From assembly GCA_964482585.1 (NCBI GenBank), contig CAYZYO010000029.1, positions 1 through 21,371 of the forward strand: a stretch of 21,371 nucleotides of DNA, written 5' to 3'. The DNA is from CAYZYO01 sp964482585. GTDB taxonomy: Bacteria; Bacillota; Syntrophomonadia; Syntrophomonadales; Syntrophomonadaceae. Under the pieces are notes generated by a model that worked only from the letters and a program-made list of their open reading frames with translations, made no database searches and was not told where the DNA came from. A program made the translations under genes and the position numbers. Below, in pieces: positions 6,951 through 15,420 of the stretch (within the stretch, counting starts at the first letter, position 1; the number at the start of each line of letters is the position of its first letter).

Positions 6951-7778
6951 CTACTCACTACTTCTCCCTAATTGATCTAAAGCTTTTAACAAAGATACTT
7001 TTTCTATGGTTTCGGTTAGTGAATATTTTTCAGTATAAAAATGCATAAGCACTAAAAATACCATAATACCAACTCTAAAAGCTAAAGAAAGGCTTATAAT
7101 GCTTAAATACCCCAGTGATAAACCCAGTACATTTGAGCCTGCATCTCCCATCATTGCATTTGCTTTTAAGTCAATAATAAAATAGTAACCAACTGCTCCT
7201 ATTAGCGGTGTTATTAACAACCAATCAATTTTTCCCCCTGCCATAACCAGAATAGCCACCAGAAAAAATAAGTATCCTTTTATTGCCCGCCCGGGTCTTA
7301 AATCCAACAGGTTTAAATTGTTGGTAAAAAGCGCAATAATTAATGTATCTATCACTATATTTACTATACCAGTAGAAGAAAAAATAACCAGGTAAAAAGC
7401 TATTAAGCCTCCACCTAACGCCTTAAGTCCGCCAGTTGTTAATTTTCCCTTAAATAAAGCTCCGAAATGCCCCTTAAAGCCCAGTGTATCTCTTTTTCCC
7501 AGCATATCATCAATAAAACCGAGAAAAGATATAGCCACAAGTCCCAATATAAATAAATGGTACGACTGATCGTACCATGAAAACCATGCATATAACAAAA
7601 AAACCCCGATAACTGCAATGGGAAAACTAATACCGGCACTAACAGGAATATCCCGTCCCTGGTAATTTTCCCCCACTGAACCTGCTTCCTTAAGCATATC
7701 AAGAAGAAAATATAGAATAACAGCTTCTATAACTGCTCCTGCTACTGCAGCCAAACTGACTACAACCGGAATACTCAA
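6951..7778 (-). CDS. MraY/WecA-like (GT4) phosphosugar transferase, divergent
   Basis: This 275-residue integral membrane protein with many hydrophobic segments belongs to the polyprenyl-phosphate sugar-1-phosphate transferase superfamily. Visible motifs are FIDDMLGKR (D90-D91), NLNLLDLRPGRAIKG (154-168) and MMGDAGSNVLG (209-219). In MraY/WecA the middle motif usually reads N-x-x-D-G; here it is NLLDLRPGR, a recurrent variant in proteins placed beside SteA/SteB. It begins at a TTG overlapping the stop of the GT2 gene (TTGA), with GGGGAAAGG upstream. With GT2 it probably builds or transfers a lipid-linked sugar for the envelope, but donor and acceptor are unknown. Confidence 0.82.
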   Translation of the reverse strand: MSIPVVVSLAAVAGAVIEAVILYFLLDMLKEAGSVGENYQGRDIPVSAGISFPIAVIGVFLLYAWFSWYDQSYHLFILGLVAISFLGFIDDMLGKRDTLGFKGHFGALFKGKLTTGGLKALGGGLIAFYLVIFSSTGIVNIVIDTLIIALFTNNLNLLDLRPGRAIKGYLFFLVAILVMAGGKIDWLLITPLIGAVGYYFIIDLKANAMMGDAGSNVLGLSLGYLSIISLSLAFRVGIMVFLVLMHFYTEKYSLTETIEKVSLLKALDQLGRSSE

Positions 7779-8452
7779 ACACCTTTCCCCCTTAACTCCA
7801 CTTTTATAACCCTGAGAATGTCAATGAACTGCCGTCCCCGGTGGAGAAAACCCTTTAAGTCACGACCAGTTTCCTTGTGATGCATAGTAGTCGGTACTTC
7901 CATAACTCTAAATCCCTGAAGTAAAGCATTAATAGTCATTCCCAGTTCTACCCCGTATGCTTCATGAAACGGGCTAAGGGAATTAAGCACTTCTCTAGTC
8001 ATAGCACGCTGACCGCTTAATGGTGATTGCATTTCAACCTTGCCCACTTTACGAATCAGCCATGCAGCAGTACCTTTTACGATACCAAATCCACCTCTTT
8101 TTAACGGTGGGGGGAATGAAGCTATGCACAGATCGGTCTCTCCATCAACAACCGGTTTAAGAATCTTCCATGCCTGGCCAGCAGTTTCACCAAGATCAGC
8201 ATCTAAAAAAACTACCATGTCTGTATCAACCAACTGCACCGCCGCATTCATAGCCCCACCTTTACCCCTGTTAGGGGAAAGATCAAGAACCATAACACCT
8301 TCTTCTGTGGCCAATTGAGCTGTTTTATCACTGGATCCATCATTAACCACTATGATTTTATCTATTCCCTCAAGTCTCTTTAAAGCATTTAGAGTATCTT
8401 TAATATTTAACTCTTCATTATAGGCAGGAATTATAACACTTATCGTCGGCAT
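7775..8452 (-). CDS. Family 2 glycosyltransferase, dolichyl-phosphate-mannose-synthase-like
   Basis: A 225-residue GT-A fold glycosyltransferase. ISVIIPAYNEE (4-14) is the nucleotide-binding strand, VVNDGSSD (35-42) the uridine-binding motif, and FLDADLGE (82-89) carries the DXD metal site. SPLSGQRAM matches the acceptor region of DPM-type enzymes, and the short C-terminal H-R-G-R-Q-F helix lacks a membrane anchor. It lies 6 bp downstream of the SteB-like gene and overlaps the MraY-like gene by 4 bp, so the products are likely made together and act at the inner face of the membrane on a lipid carrier. Confidence 0.88.
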   Translation of the reverse strand: MPTISVIIPAYNEELNIKDTLNALKRLEGIDKIIVVNDGSSDKTAQLATEEGVMVLDLSPNRGKGGAMNAAVQLVDTDMVVFLDADLGETAGQAWKILKPVVDGETDLCIASFPPPLKRGGFGIVKGTAAWLIRKVGKVEMQSPLSGQRAMTREVLNSLSPFHEAYGVELGMTINALLQGFRVMEVPTTMHHKETGRDLKGFLHRGRQFIDILRVIKVELRGKGV

Positions 8453-8458
8453 CCTTCA

Positions 8459-9355
8459 TCACCGTCCTGTTATAGTATTAACCGGTAATGACGGCATGAA
8501 TTTTTGAGCTGTGGATTTTATTCCATAATGACCTGACTCCCCTTCCATAGAAAAAACCAGCGATATCTGCCCTAAACTTTGGTCAATATTATCTATAGTA
8601 TTAACCAGAGTCTTCTGATAGTCTTTCATGTAAGAATAGGTAACCTGAGAATTTTCTACCCCAAAGACCTTTATATCGTTATCAACTAAATACTTTATTA
8701 ATGCCTCATCAAAGCTGTTAGTAAATTGGCCTTCCAAGTTGTTGCAGCCTCCCAATAAAATCACTCCATTAACTGGACCCGAGCCATCATTACTGAATTT
8801 TATAATATCATTTTTCTGCAGAATATCTACTACTGCAGGATCCTTCTGGTTAGTTATGACCGCACCTACCGATTCGGCAACGTATTTTCTAAGGGTGGCT
8901 ATTGATGAATTATAATCAATTGCATAATAATCCATCAGGTCATTACAAACCTGCTGCTTATCAAACTTCATATTAGACAAAACCACTGTTTTGGAAACAA
9001 CTTCTGCACTGGCTATAGACAAGGTATTTAACATTCCCGATGGTATATCACTATCCCCGCTGACAACAATTGCAACCTTATAGCCGGTTAAGCGATCATT
9101 TACCAGAGGAGGCAGCAGTGCCTGGCTATAGTTCTCATAATTAGCAATAACCTGATCCTTATATTGACTTTCTTCTACCAGCTTGGTTTCCCGTTCCCTT
9201 AGTACATAAAACTGGTCTTCAAGCCTGTCGATCATTTTTTTTTGCTCATCGACCAGGAGGTTATCACCCACTATGGTATTTCCTATCAGTATTCCTAGTG
9301 CCAGGGCAAGAAATATTCCAATTAATGATGCTATATGATACCTTATATCAATCAT
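8459..9355 (-). CDS. steB: SteB/MctB-like envelope protein (copper transporter MctB family)
   Basis: The protein has 298 residues from the ATG at 9355; a GTG at 9367 lacks a ribosome binding site. DIRYHIASLIGIFLALALGI at the N-terminus is the family hallmark: a short cytoplasmic start followed by one membrane helix. A charged coiled coil follows (about residues 30-70), then an extracytoplasmic mixed alpha/beta domain. The family was named for a mycobacterial copper-tolerance protein (MctB), but the actinobacterial SteB partner of SteA is the better parallel here because a SteA-like gene lies immediately upstream, 39 bp away. In corynebacteria SteA-SteB influence cell separation and cell-wall hydrolases. 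A copper role is not supported by anything in the sequence. Confidence 0.8.
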   Translation of the reverse strand: MIDIRYHIASLIGIFLALALGILIGNTIVGDNLLVDEQKKMIDRLEDQFYVLRERETKLVEESQYKDQVIANYENYSQALLPPLVNDRLTGYKVAIVVSGDSDIPSGMLNTLSIASAEVVSKTVVLSNMKFDKQQVCNDLMDYYAIDYNSSIATLRKYVAESVGAVITNQKDPAVVDILQKNDIIKFSNDGSGPVNGVILLGGCNNLEGQFTNSFDEALIKYLVDNDIKVFGVENSQVTYSYMKDYQKTLVNTIDNIDQSLGQISLVFSMEGESGHYGIKSTAQKFMPSLPVNTITGR

Positions 9356-9394
9356 TAAATACACCACACAATTTATAATTTACGCTATTTAATA

Positions 9395-10516
9395 TCATGT
9401 CCCAAATAATAGCTTAACCTGTAAAATAATCAGGCGAAAAAAAGGTTTAGTAGCCGGTGATACCCATAAAACAATTAATATTGGTATCATTGCGGCAACT
9501 AACAGCTGAAAAAGGTATTTAGTCTGTAAATGCTGTTTATATAATTGGGAAACTCCCCTGGCATCTACCAGTATTGAACCAACCTTTAACCGTACTAAGA
9601 AGGTACTTCCCATTCCTTTCCTTCCTTTTTCCAAAAAATCAATCATATTGGAATGAGAACCTACCGCAACTATAAGACTGGCCCCGTTTTCCCAGGCCAT
9701 TATCATAGCCATATCTTCACTTGTCCCCGGCATAGGAAAAGTCCTGGCTTTGAGCCCCATAGATGCAACCCTTTCCAATCCTGGAGCTGACCCATTGGCA
9801 TACGCATGAACAACAATTTCTGCTCCACACTTTAGTGCTTCATCAGATACACTGTCCATATCACCTACAATTATATCCGGTTTTAAGCCATATTCTAAAA
9901 GTACATCAGCCCCTCCGTCTACTCCTATTACTACTGGTCTTTCTTCTTGAATATATGAACTAATTGTTCTTAAATCCTCTTTATAGCTGCTGCCTCTGAC
10001 AACTACAAGCACATGCTTGTTTAACATATTAGTATCTAACTGGGGTACCTCCAAATTACCCAATAGGATATTTTTTTCTTTCTTTGCATATTTCAGGGTA
10101 TTCTCAACAAAATGATCCAGTTCAACCTGGATATTCTCATTAGCTTTTTTTAACTTGGCCTGTACATCTTTTAGTTTAACTTCGTTACCTTCAGCAATTA
10201 CTTTATTATCCCATAAAACCTTGGTTCCTCTTATCTCAATTAATGTGTTATCACGCAGTATATCAAATATTGACTCTCCAACCTCATCAATAACTGGAAT
10301 ACCCGCCTTCAAAATTTTATAGATACCTTTTGCAGGATATCTGCCGGTAATAGAAGGTTGAGCATTTATTATTGCCCGGGGTCTAATATCGATTAAGGCA
10401 TTGGCAGCTACTTCATCAATATCATCATGGTTAATAATCGCAATGTCCTTCTTTTTTAAACGCTTTACCAGGTTTTTAGTTCGCCGGTCAATACGCGTTC
10501 TTCCACTAACAAACAT
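9395..10516 (-). CDS. steA: SteA-like putative cell-division/envelope protein
   Basis: The protein has 373 residues. The N-terminal half (GRTRIDRRTKNLVKRLKKKD, then RAIINAQPSITGRYPAKG) and the central GVDGGADVLLEYGLKPDIIVGDMDSV, which resembles a thiamine-pyrophosphokinase catalytic fold, define the SteA family. PMPGTSEDMAMIMA and VAVGSHSNMIDFLEKGRKGM follow. One membrane helix lies near 335-356 with a short tail. Thiamine pyrophosphokinase activity is not expected. It starts with ATG and GGTGA upstream. It is the first gene after the spo0A terminator, so it should have its own promoter; none in 10517-10620 was clear to me. It is followed by steB, which supports a joint role at the septum. 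Confidence 0.85.
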   Translation of the reverse strand: MFVSGRTRIDRRTKNLVKRLKKKDIAIINHDDIDEVAANALIDIRPRAIINAQPSITGRYPAKGIYKILKAGIPVIDEVGESIFDILRDNTLIEIRGTKVLWDNKVIAEGNEVKLKDVQAKLKKANENIQVELDHFVENTLKYAKKEKNILLGNLEVPQLDTNMLNKHVLVVVRGSSYKEDLRTISSYIQEERPVVIGVDGGADVLLEYGLKPDIIVGDMDSVSDEALKCGAEIVVHAYANGSAPGLERVASMGLKARTFPMPGTSEDMAMIMAWENGASLIVAVGSHSNMIDFLEKGRKGMGSTFLVRLKVGSILVDARGVSQLYKQHLQTKYLFQLLVAAMIPILIVLWVSPATKPFFRLIILQVKLLFGT

Positions 10517-10623
10517 ATATTCACCATCTTTTACTCCCAGAAAACAGCACTGATTATTAACGATATATTATCATATACCACTAATAAATAAAAATAAAAC
10601 CCTATATATAACAGTAAATCACA

Positions 10624-10658
10624 AAAAAACCTCTCGTTATTACAACAAGAGGTTTTTT
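10624..10658 (-). terminator. Intrinsic terminator downstream of spo0A
   Basis: AAAAAACCTCT (10624-10634) pairs with AGAGGTTTTTT (10648-10658) in 11 perfect base pairs, extended inward by GTT/AAC beyond one mismatch, around an ATTAC loop. Read on the minus strand the stem ends in a run of T. It lies 11 bp after the spo0A stop and separates spo0A from steA. The symmetric A/T runs would let it work in both directions. Confidence 0.88.
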
Positions 10659-10669
10659 CTTATTAAAAT

Positions 10670-11476
10670 TTAACTAACCTTATTTTCTAATCTTAATTTA
10701 TCAGCAATAATAGCGATAAATTCTGAATTTGTGGGTTTCCCCTTCTCTCCACTTATTGTGTAGCCAAAAACCCTATTTATCTTATCTATGTCGCCCCGGT
10801 CCCAGGCAAGTTCAATGGCATGACGAATAGCTCTTTCTACCCGGCTGGGAGTTGTATCATATTTTTGAGCAATTGTTGGATATAATTCTTTAGTTACTGC
10901 CCCCAGATAGTTTACTTCTTCAACTACCAGCATTATAGCATCCCGAAGGTATTGATACCCTTTGACATGTGCGGGAACTCCAATTTCATGGATTACCTTG
11001 GTAACCTCCACTTCCAGGTTTTTAGAAGTTGGTGGCTGGGCTGTATTCACAGCTGTGCCCCGGCTGCTGGTTTCCGATTTACTGGTTTTCGCATCCCTGG
11101 CTACCTGTCTGACTCTGTCACCTAGAACCTGTAAATTAAATGGTTTAAGAATATAATAGTCTGCTCCTAATTGTACTGCTTTTTGAGTAATATTTTCCTG
11201 TCCAAAAGCTGACAATATAATAACTTTTGGTCGGGTTTCAAGATTTAATTCATTAATTTTTTCTAGAACTCCAATACCATCCATATAAGGCATTATTAGA
11301 TCCAGTATTAAAACCTCAACCTCTTTTTTCTCTACTATGTTTAATACTTCCATTCCATTGGCACAAATATCCACTAATTCAAAGTCAGCTTCGTTGGAAA
11401 AATAATCCTTGAGTATTTCACAAAATTCCCGATTATCATCCGCGATAAGAATTTTTATTAGTGATTCATTATACAT
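10670..11476 (-). CDS. spo0A: Sporulation master regulator Spo0A
   Basis: Phosphorylated Spo0A binds 0A boxes and starts sporulation. The protein has 268 residues from the ATG at 11476, which has GGGGGG about 10 nt upstream; an in-frame start at 11581 would add 35 unrelated residues. The receiver domain shows the acidic pocket D13-D14, phospho-acceptor D59 (VLILDLIMPYMDG), S89 (LSAFGQE, where Bacillus has T) and K111 (ILKPF). A hinge of serines and threonines leads to the DNA-binding domain, with GVPAHVKGYQYLRDAI and the recognition helix region TTPSRVERAIRHAIELAWDR. The length is typical. It follows spoIVB, the canonical arrangement, with a 243-bp control region that carries predicted sigma-A and sigma-H promoters. 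Confidence 0.97.
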   Translation of the reverse strand: MYNESLIKILIADDNREFCEILKDYFSNEADFELVDICANGMEVLNIVEKKEVEVLILDLIMPYMDGIGVLEKINELNLETRPKVIILSAFGQENITQKAVQLGADYYILKPFNLQVLGDRVRQVARDAKTSKSETSSRGTAVNTAQPPTSKNLEVEVTKVIHEIGVPAHVKGYQYLRDAIMLVVEEVNYLGAVTKELYPTIAQKYDTTPSRVERAIRHAIELAWDRGDIDKINRVFGYTISGEKGKPTNSEFIAIIADKLRLENKVS

Positions 11477-11523
11477 TAAAATATGTCCCCCCTCATTATA
11501 CCCTTCAAAATATCTATTTAACG

Positions 11524-11553
11524 GTTTTCGACGGTACCCCAATAATTTCCTGC
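11524..11553 (-). promoter_or_regulatory. Sigma-H-like spo0A promoter overlapping a 0A-box-like site
   Basis: On the minus strand GCAGGAAAT (11553-11545) fits the sigma-H -35 pattern RnAGGAWWW. After exactly 12 bp, GTCGAAAAC (11532-11524) fits RnnGAATWW except at two positions. The -10 overlaps CGTCGAA, one base away from the 0A box TGTCGAA. This resembles the autoregulated, sigma-H-driven Ps promoter of Bacillus spo0A. It lies about 50 bp before the spo0A start. Confidence 0.6.
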
Positions 11554-11664
11554 TTTTATTTTCTATCAAATTAACCAACAATATTCCAGATATTAACAGA
11601 ATCTCACCATGTTAAGACAAGTACTTTTTATTAAATATTATTGTAAAATGTATCTTAATTGCCA

Positions 11665-11694
11665 TTTATAGACTACTACAAAGAATATTGCCAA
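11665..11694 (-). promoter_or_regulatory. Sigma-A-like vegetative spo0A promoter
   Basis: TTGGCA (11694-11689) and TATAAA (11670-11665) on the minus strand are 18 bp apart, each one base from consensus. The site lies about 190 bp upstream of spo0A and just after the spoIVB stop, the position of the vegetative Pv promoter in Bacillus. Confidence 0.5.
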
Positions 11695-11718
11695 TTTTAA
11701 AAAATAGGTTTTATTTTA

Positions 11719-13044
11719 CTAGTTTGTCGAAACTTTTAATAAATCATTTTTATCGGCCGGCATTTCAGCAAACATATTATCCATAAAAATGCCATAACCC
11801 CTTTGAGGATCATTTAAAAAGACGTGAGTTACTGCACCAACTATCTTGGAATCCTGAATAATTGGGCTTCCACTCATACCTTGAATAATACCGCCAGTCA
11901 AACTTAATAAACGGTTATCAGTTACTCTAATTATCATTCCTTTACCGTTTTTTCTTTCAGGATATACTTTTTCGATAAAAATATCAAATTTTTCTATGTC
12001 TAATCCATTTACAACTGTATAAATCTGAGCTTTGCCTTCTTTGACTTGATGGGCATATCCCACCTCCAAGGTATAGTCAAAATGGGTATTTTTAACCCGG
12101 GTGTTTGTTCTTCCATATATTCCAAAATATGTATTCTTAATAATATCCCCTTCTATTTCTCCTTCCGGCTTAAAAACACCAATTTTTTCTCCCGGTTTTC
12201 CCGGCTCTCCGGGTTTAATTGTTTGAATAGAAGCACTAACGATTCTACCTTTCAGTACATCGATCCCTTGTTTGGTATCAGCATCAATAATCATATGGCC
12301 AAGGGCTGCATATTCCCCGGTATCCGGTTTCCAGAAAGTTAAGGTGCCAACTCCAACTACTCCATCACGTACATATAATCCGATTCTATATCTGCCGGTT
12401 TCAGGACAATAAACCGCTTGTACTGGTATGGAAATATCCCGACCTTTTCTCTTTATATTTACAACAAATTTTCCGCCCTTTTTTTCATCTATCACTGCTG
12501 CCAGGTTGTTCTCGTCATTTACAGGTTTTTCATCAATTTTTGTTATTAAATCTCCTATTTGCATGCCCTGGTCCCGGGCAGGATATTCTTTTTCTCCATT
12601 GCTTCCTATTACCGGCGCAAAACCTACTACCATTATTCCATTGGACTGTAACAAAACACCTATAGAATGCCCACCGACAATTACCCGCTCAGTTGGAACT
12701 GATTCGATGGCAATAGATTTCAATGGAAGTAAACCAAGAAGTCTAAATTCTACATCTACTTTTCCTGGTTTAAGTGCCTTTATTTCATAACCGGAATTAT
12801 TTTTGTTTACACTGATTGGCGGATCCTCAGGTGAAGCAAAGACATTTTCTGACGGCCTTATTACCTGCATCTCTATTTTGTTTTCCAGTTGAGCAGGTAA
12901 ATTTATATCTATTTTACTCGATTCACCTACAACCAGTTTTTGTTGTGGTGGTAAACAAAGAATTAATTTAGTCTGGGGCATAAAACAAAAAGCTATAAAT
13001 AAGATAGCTAAAACTATCCCACAAATGCGACGCGTTTTTTGCAA
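11719..13044 (-). CDS. spoIVB: SpoIVB, S55 serine protease of the sigma-K checkpoint
   Basis: SpoIVB is secreted from the forespore into the intermembrane space and triggers pro-sigma-K processing. The protein has 441 residues. One membrane/signal helix lies at about 8-30, then a PDZ domain (about 122-205; GFAPVIGSNG, ARDQGMQIGDLITKID), then the S55 peptidase domain. The catalytic triad is visible: H250 in AALGHMI, D376 in RVTDNRLL and S391 in GIIQGMSGSPI. Start is a TTG with AGGGAGTGAT about 8 nt upstream. The family usually has about 425 residues, so this is complete. recN lies 130 bp upstream and spo0A downstream, the conserved order. A sigma-G or sigma-F promoter is expected in the gap at 13045-13174, but I could not fix one. 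Confidence 0.96.
   Translation of the reverse strand: MQKTRRICGIVLAILFIAFCFMPQTKLILCLPPQQKLVVGESSKIDINLPAQLENKIEMQVIRPSENVFASPEDPPISVNKNNSGYEIKALKPGKVDVEFRLLGLLPLKSIAIESVPTERVIVGGHSIGVLLQSNGIMVVGFAPVIGSNGEKEYPARDQGMQIGDLITKIDEKPVNDENNLAAVIDEKKGGKFVVNIKRKGRDISIPVQAVYCPETGRYRIGLYVRDGVVGVGTLTFWKPDTGEYAALGHMIIDADTKQGIDVLKGRIVSASIQTIKPGEPGKPGEKIGVFKPEGEIEGDIIKNTYFGIYGRTNTRVKNTHFDYTLEVGYAHQVKEGKAQIYTVVNGLDIEKFDIFIEKVYPERKNGKGMIIRVTDNRLLSLTGGIIQGMSGSPIIQDSKIVGAVTHVFLNDPQRGYGIFMDNMFAEMPADKNDLLKVSTN
11724..11731 (+). promoter_or_regulatory. Perfect 0A box at the end of spoIVB
   Basis: TTGTCGAA, written on the plus strand, matches the Spo0A binding consensus TGTCGAA exactly. It lies within the last codons of spoIVB, about 30 bp upstream of the -35 of the predicted sigma-A spo0A promoter. 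That position suits repression or activation of spo0A by its own product. Confidence 0.5.
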
Positions 13045-13174
13045 AAAAAATCACTCCCTAGGCTTGCTAAGAAGTATTTTCTCCTATCAGACATTAAACT
13101 ATACTTAACCATGGGACTGATGTTTTAAAGGTTTATTATATTCTTCAACAGTTAAATACACGTCCGGGATTAAG

Positions 13175-14857
13175 TTACTCGTCTTTTTTAACACTATTTA
13201 CCATTTCTGTGGCATGTTGTACGGTAATATCAGAATAATGTTCACCATCCAGCATTCGTGCGATTTCCATAATTCTTTTATTGTTATTAAGTTTTTCAAC
13301 GGATATACAGGTTTTTTTATCCTGAAAGTGCTTTTTAATGAGATAATGGGTTTTAGCATAAATTGCTATCTGCGGTGAATGAGTAACTAGTATTACCTGA
13401 TGACTATTTGATAGTTGGCTGAGTTTTAAAGCCATGGTATTTAATGCGGTTCCCCCAACACCGACATCTATTTCATCGAAAATTAAAGTCGGTAATTTAT
13501 AAGCCTCTGCCAGGGCTTTTTTTAATGCTAGAACAAAGCGGGATATTTCTCCTCCCGAAGCTATACGGGATAAGGGACGCATTACTTCACCCGGGTTAGG
13601 TGAAAACATAAATTCAATCTTATCCACTCCTTTAGGACCCGGGGTTTTCAGATCCTGGACCTCAATTGAAAATCTAATGTGGGGCATAGTCAACTGCAGT
13701 AATTCGGAATTTACTTTATCCTGCAGTATCTCCGCAGCTTTTTTTCTTGACTGGGTAAGATCAGATGCCAGGGTAAAATATTCTTTGGTAAAAACCTGTA
13801 TTTCAGCTTCCAGTTCTTCCTTTTTAGCCTGGCTGTTCTCCAGTATATCCAGTTCCTTTTTAGCATTATCCAGAAACTCATATATTTCATCAATGTTGTT
13901 TCCATACTTAGTCTTTACTTTTTTTATAACATAAAGCCGTTCTTCAACCTCTTCTAATAATCCTGGTTCAAAATCTAATGAGTCTTTATAGGAAGCTAAT
14001 TCCCTGGTTATATCTTGAAGAGAATAACACATTCCTTCCAGTGGCTTGGTCAGGGATGAAAAATAAGCATCCCCGGCTAAACCTGATGCTGTATCTCTAG
14101 CTTCGGATAAGAGATCATAGGCACTGGCAAATTGTTCTCCTCTATATAATAATTGAAGCAGTTTATCTGCACCTTCAAGCAAATTCTGTGAATTTACTAT
14201 CCGTGTTTGCAATTCCTCCAGATCTTTTTCTTCATTTGGCATTAACCTGGCATTTTCAATTTCCTGGATTTGAAACTTTAAGAAATCAATCTTCTGTTGT
14301 TTATCCTGTTCCTCTGCAGTCAATTTCTCAAGCAGCTGGTTCATTTCCTTTAACTTTAAGAAAACGTCTTTGGTATCCGTCAATAATTGCTTATTATCCG
14401 GGATAAAACTATCTACATAATCCATATACTTATCAGGTCGTAAAATACTCATATGCTCATGCTGCAGGTGCATATCTAATAAATAGGCTGCAAGTATCTT
14501 TAAAGTATTTAATGTAACCGTATGCTCATTAATACGAACAGAACTTCTTCCATTGGTAGATATTTGCCGGCTTATTATTATTCTACTATCTTCTTTTTCT
14601 ATTAACCCTTTATCGAGTAAAAAAGCCCGGGCTTCACCATAGTCCTGCACGTTAAATACTGCTTCTGCTGCTGCCTTTTTGCTGCTGTCTTTGATAAAAT
14701 CATTTTTAACTCGTTCACCCATAACTAGTCCCAGGGCATCTATAATAATAGATTTACCGGCACCAGTTTCACCAGTTAATACATTTAAACCCTTTTGAAA
14801 TTCCAGCCTCAGCTTATCAATAAGAACAAAATTATTTATGTATATTTCCTCTAGCAT
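13175..14857 (-). CDS. recN: DNA repair protein RecN
   Basis: RecN is an SMC-like ATPase that gathers DNA ends at double-strand breaks. The protein has 560 residues, typical for the family. Walker A is GETGAGKSI (29-37), the ABC signature is ASGGEISRFVLALK (433-446), and Walker B is TLIFDEIDVGVGG with D461 and E462, followed by the H-loop THSP. Between them lies a long coiled coil (about 150-370). The ATG start is preceded by GTGGTGAT at short spacing. It sits 113 bp after argR, with a TATAAT-like element in the gap (minus strand) that may give recN its own promoter. I looked for a clostridial LexA box (CGAACnnnnGTTCG) before it and did not find one. Confidence 0.97.
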   Translation of the reverse strand: MLEEIYINNFVLIDKLRLEFQKGLNVLTGETGAGKSIIIDALGLVMGERVKNDFIKDSSKKAAAEAVFNVQDYGEARAFLLDKGLIEKEDSRIIISRQISTNGRSSVRINEHTVTLNTLKILAAYLLDMHLQHEHMSILRPDKYMDYVDSFIPDNKQLLTDTKDVFLKLKEMNQLLEKLTAEEQDKQQKIDFLKFQIQEIENARLMPNEEKDLEELQTRIVNSQNLLEGADKLLQLLYRGEQFASAYDLLSEARDTASGLAGDAYFSSLTKPLEGMCYSLQDITRELASYKDSLDFEPGLLEEVEERLYVIKKVKTKYGNNIDEIYEFLDNAKKELDILENSQAKKEELEAEIQVFTKEYFTLASDLTQSRKKAAEILQDKVNSELLQLTMPHIRFSIEVQDLKTPGPKGVDKIEFMFSPNPGEVMRPLSRIASGGEISRFVLALKKALAEAYKLPTLIFDEIDVGVGGTALNTMALKLSQLSNSHQVILVTHSPQIAIYAKTHYLIKKHFQDKKTCISVEKLNNNKRIMEIARMLDGEHYSDITVQHATEMVNSVKKDE

Positions 14858-14970
14858 TTAATCACCACTTAATAATAGTCACCAACCATCAGAAACTGTA
14901 AAATCGGACCAACCTTTTACTAGAACATTATAAACTGTGAAATCAATAAAGCGTGATCACAGATTTTTTA

Positions 14971-15420
14971 CTATTTTATCAATTGTTCGAATTCGCTGAC
15001 TACTCTGGGAACCGCTTCTTTTACCCTTACAGCAACAAATATGGTATCATCACCAGCAACTGTGCCTAAAATATCAGGTTTTTCTAAGGAATCTATTAAT
15101 AAAGCAACTGATTGGGCAGCACCCGGAAGGGTTTTTATTACTATCAGATTTTCGCCAAACTTAATTGTTGCCACTGAATCCTGAAATATTCGCTTCATCC
15201 GCTCCTTTAAACCCCTTATACCCTGCCTTACAGGTAGCGCATAACGGTATCCCTTTTCATCCAGTATCTTTATCAGGTGCAATTCTTTAATATCTCTAGA
15301 GACGGTAGCCTGCGTAATTTTAAAACCTCTATTTTTTAGTGCTTTACATAATTCTTCTTGAGTAACGATCCGGTTATTATTTATTATCTCCATAATAGCA
15401 AAATGCCTTCTTGATTTCAT
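14971..15420 (-). CDS. argR: Arginine repressor ArgR
   Basis: ArgR is a hexameric arginine-sensing repressor of arginine biosynthesis and activator of catabolism. The 149-residue length is normal. The winged helix is at 1-70 with the recognition helix TQATVSRDIKELHLIK (36-51). The C-terminal oligomerisation and arginine-binding domain contains GTVAGDDTIFVAVR (119-132), with D124-D125 the expected arginine contacts. The start codon overlaps the stop of the ytqB gene (ATGA), and GGGAGGTG lies just upstream, so its translation is coupled. No arginine gene is nearby; the placement before recN is a conserved Firmicute arrangement. Confidence 0.96.
   Translation of the reverse strand: MKSRRHFAIMEIINNNRIVTQEELCKALKNRGFKITQATVSRDIKELHLIKILDEKGYRYALPVRQGIRGLKERMKRIFQDSVATIKFGENLIVIKTLPGAAQSVALLIDSLEKPDILGTVAGDDTIFVAVRVKEAVPRVVSEFEQLIK

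Noticed and set aside
6473..7048. 191-codon plus-strand open frame opposite the PepT-like gene
   Set aside because: Its composition is that of the reverse strand of a well-supported M20 peptidase; no ribosome binding site or family features.
8459..9355. Copper transporter, as such proteins are often labelled
   Set aside because: No copper-binding motif is visible, there is only one membrane helix, and the SteA neighbour points to an envelope or division role.
11477..11581. 35-codon N-terminal extension of Spo0A
   Set aside because: The family starts at the receiver domain, the ATG at 11476 has a GGGGGG ribosome binding site, and the extension overlaps the predicted sigma-H promoter.
14930..14965. 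CTGTGA/TCACAG dyad between argR and recN as terminator or ARG box
   Set aside because: The stem is only 6 bp with a long loop and a poor T-run, and it does not match the ARG-box pattern closely.
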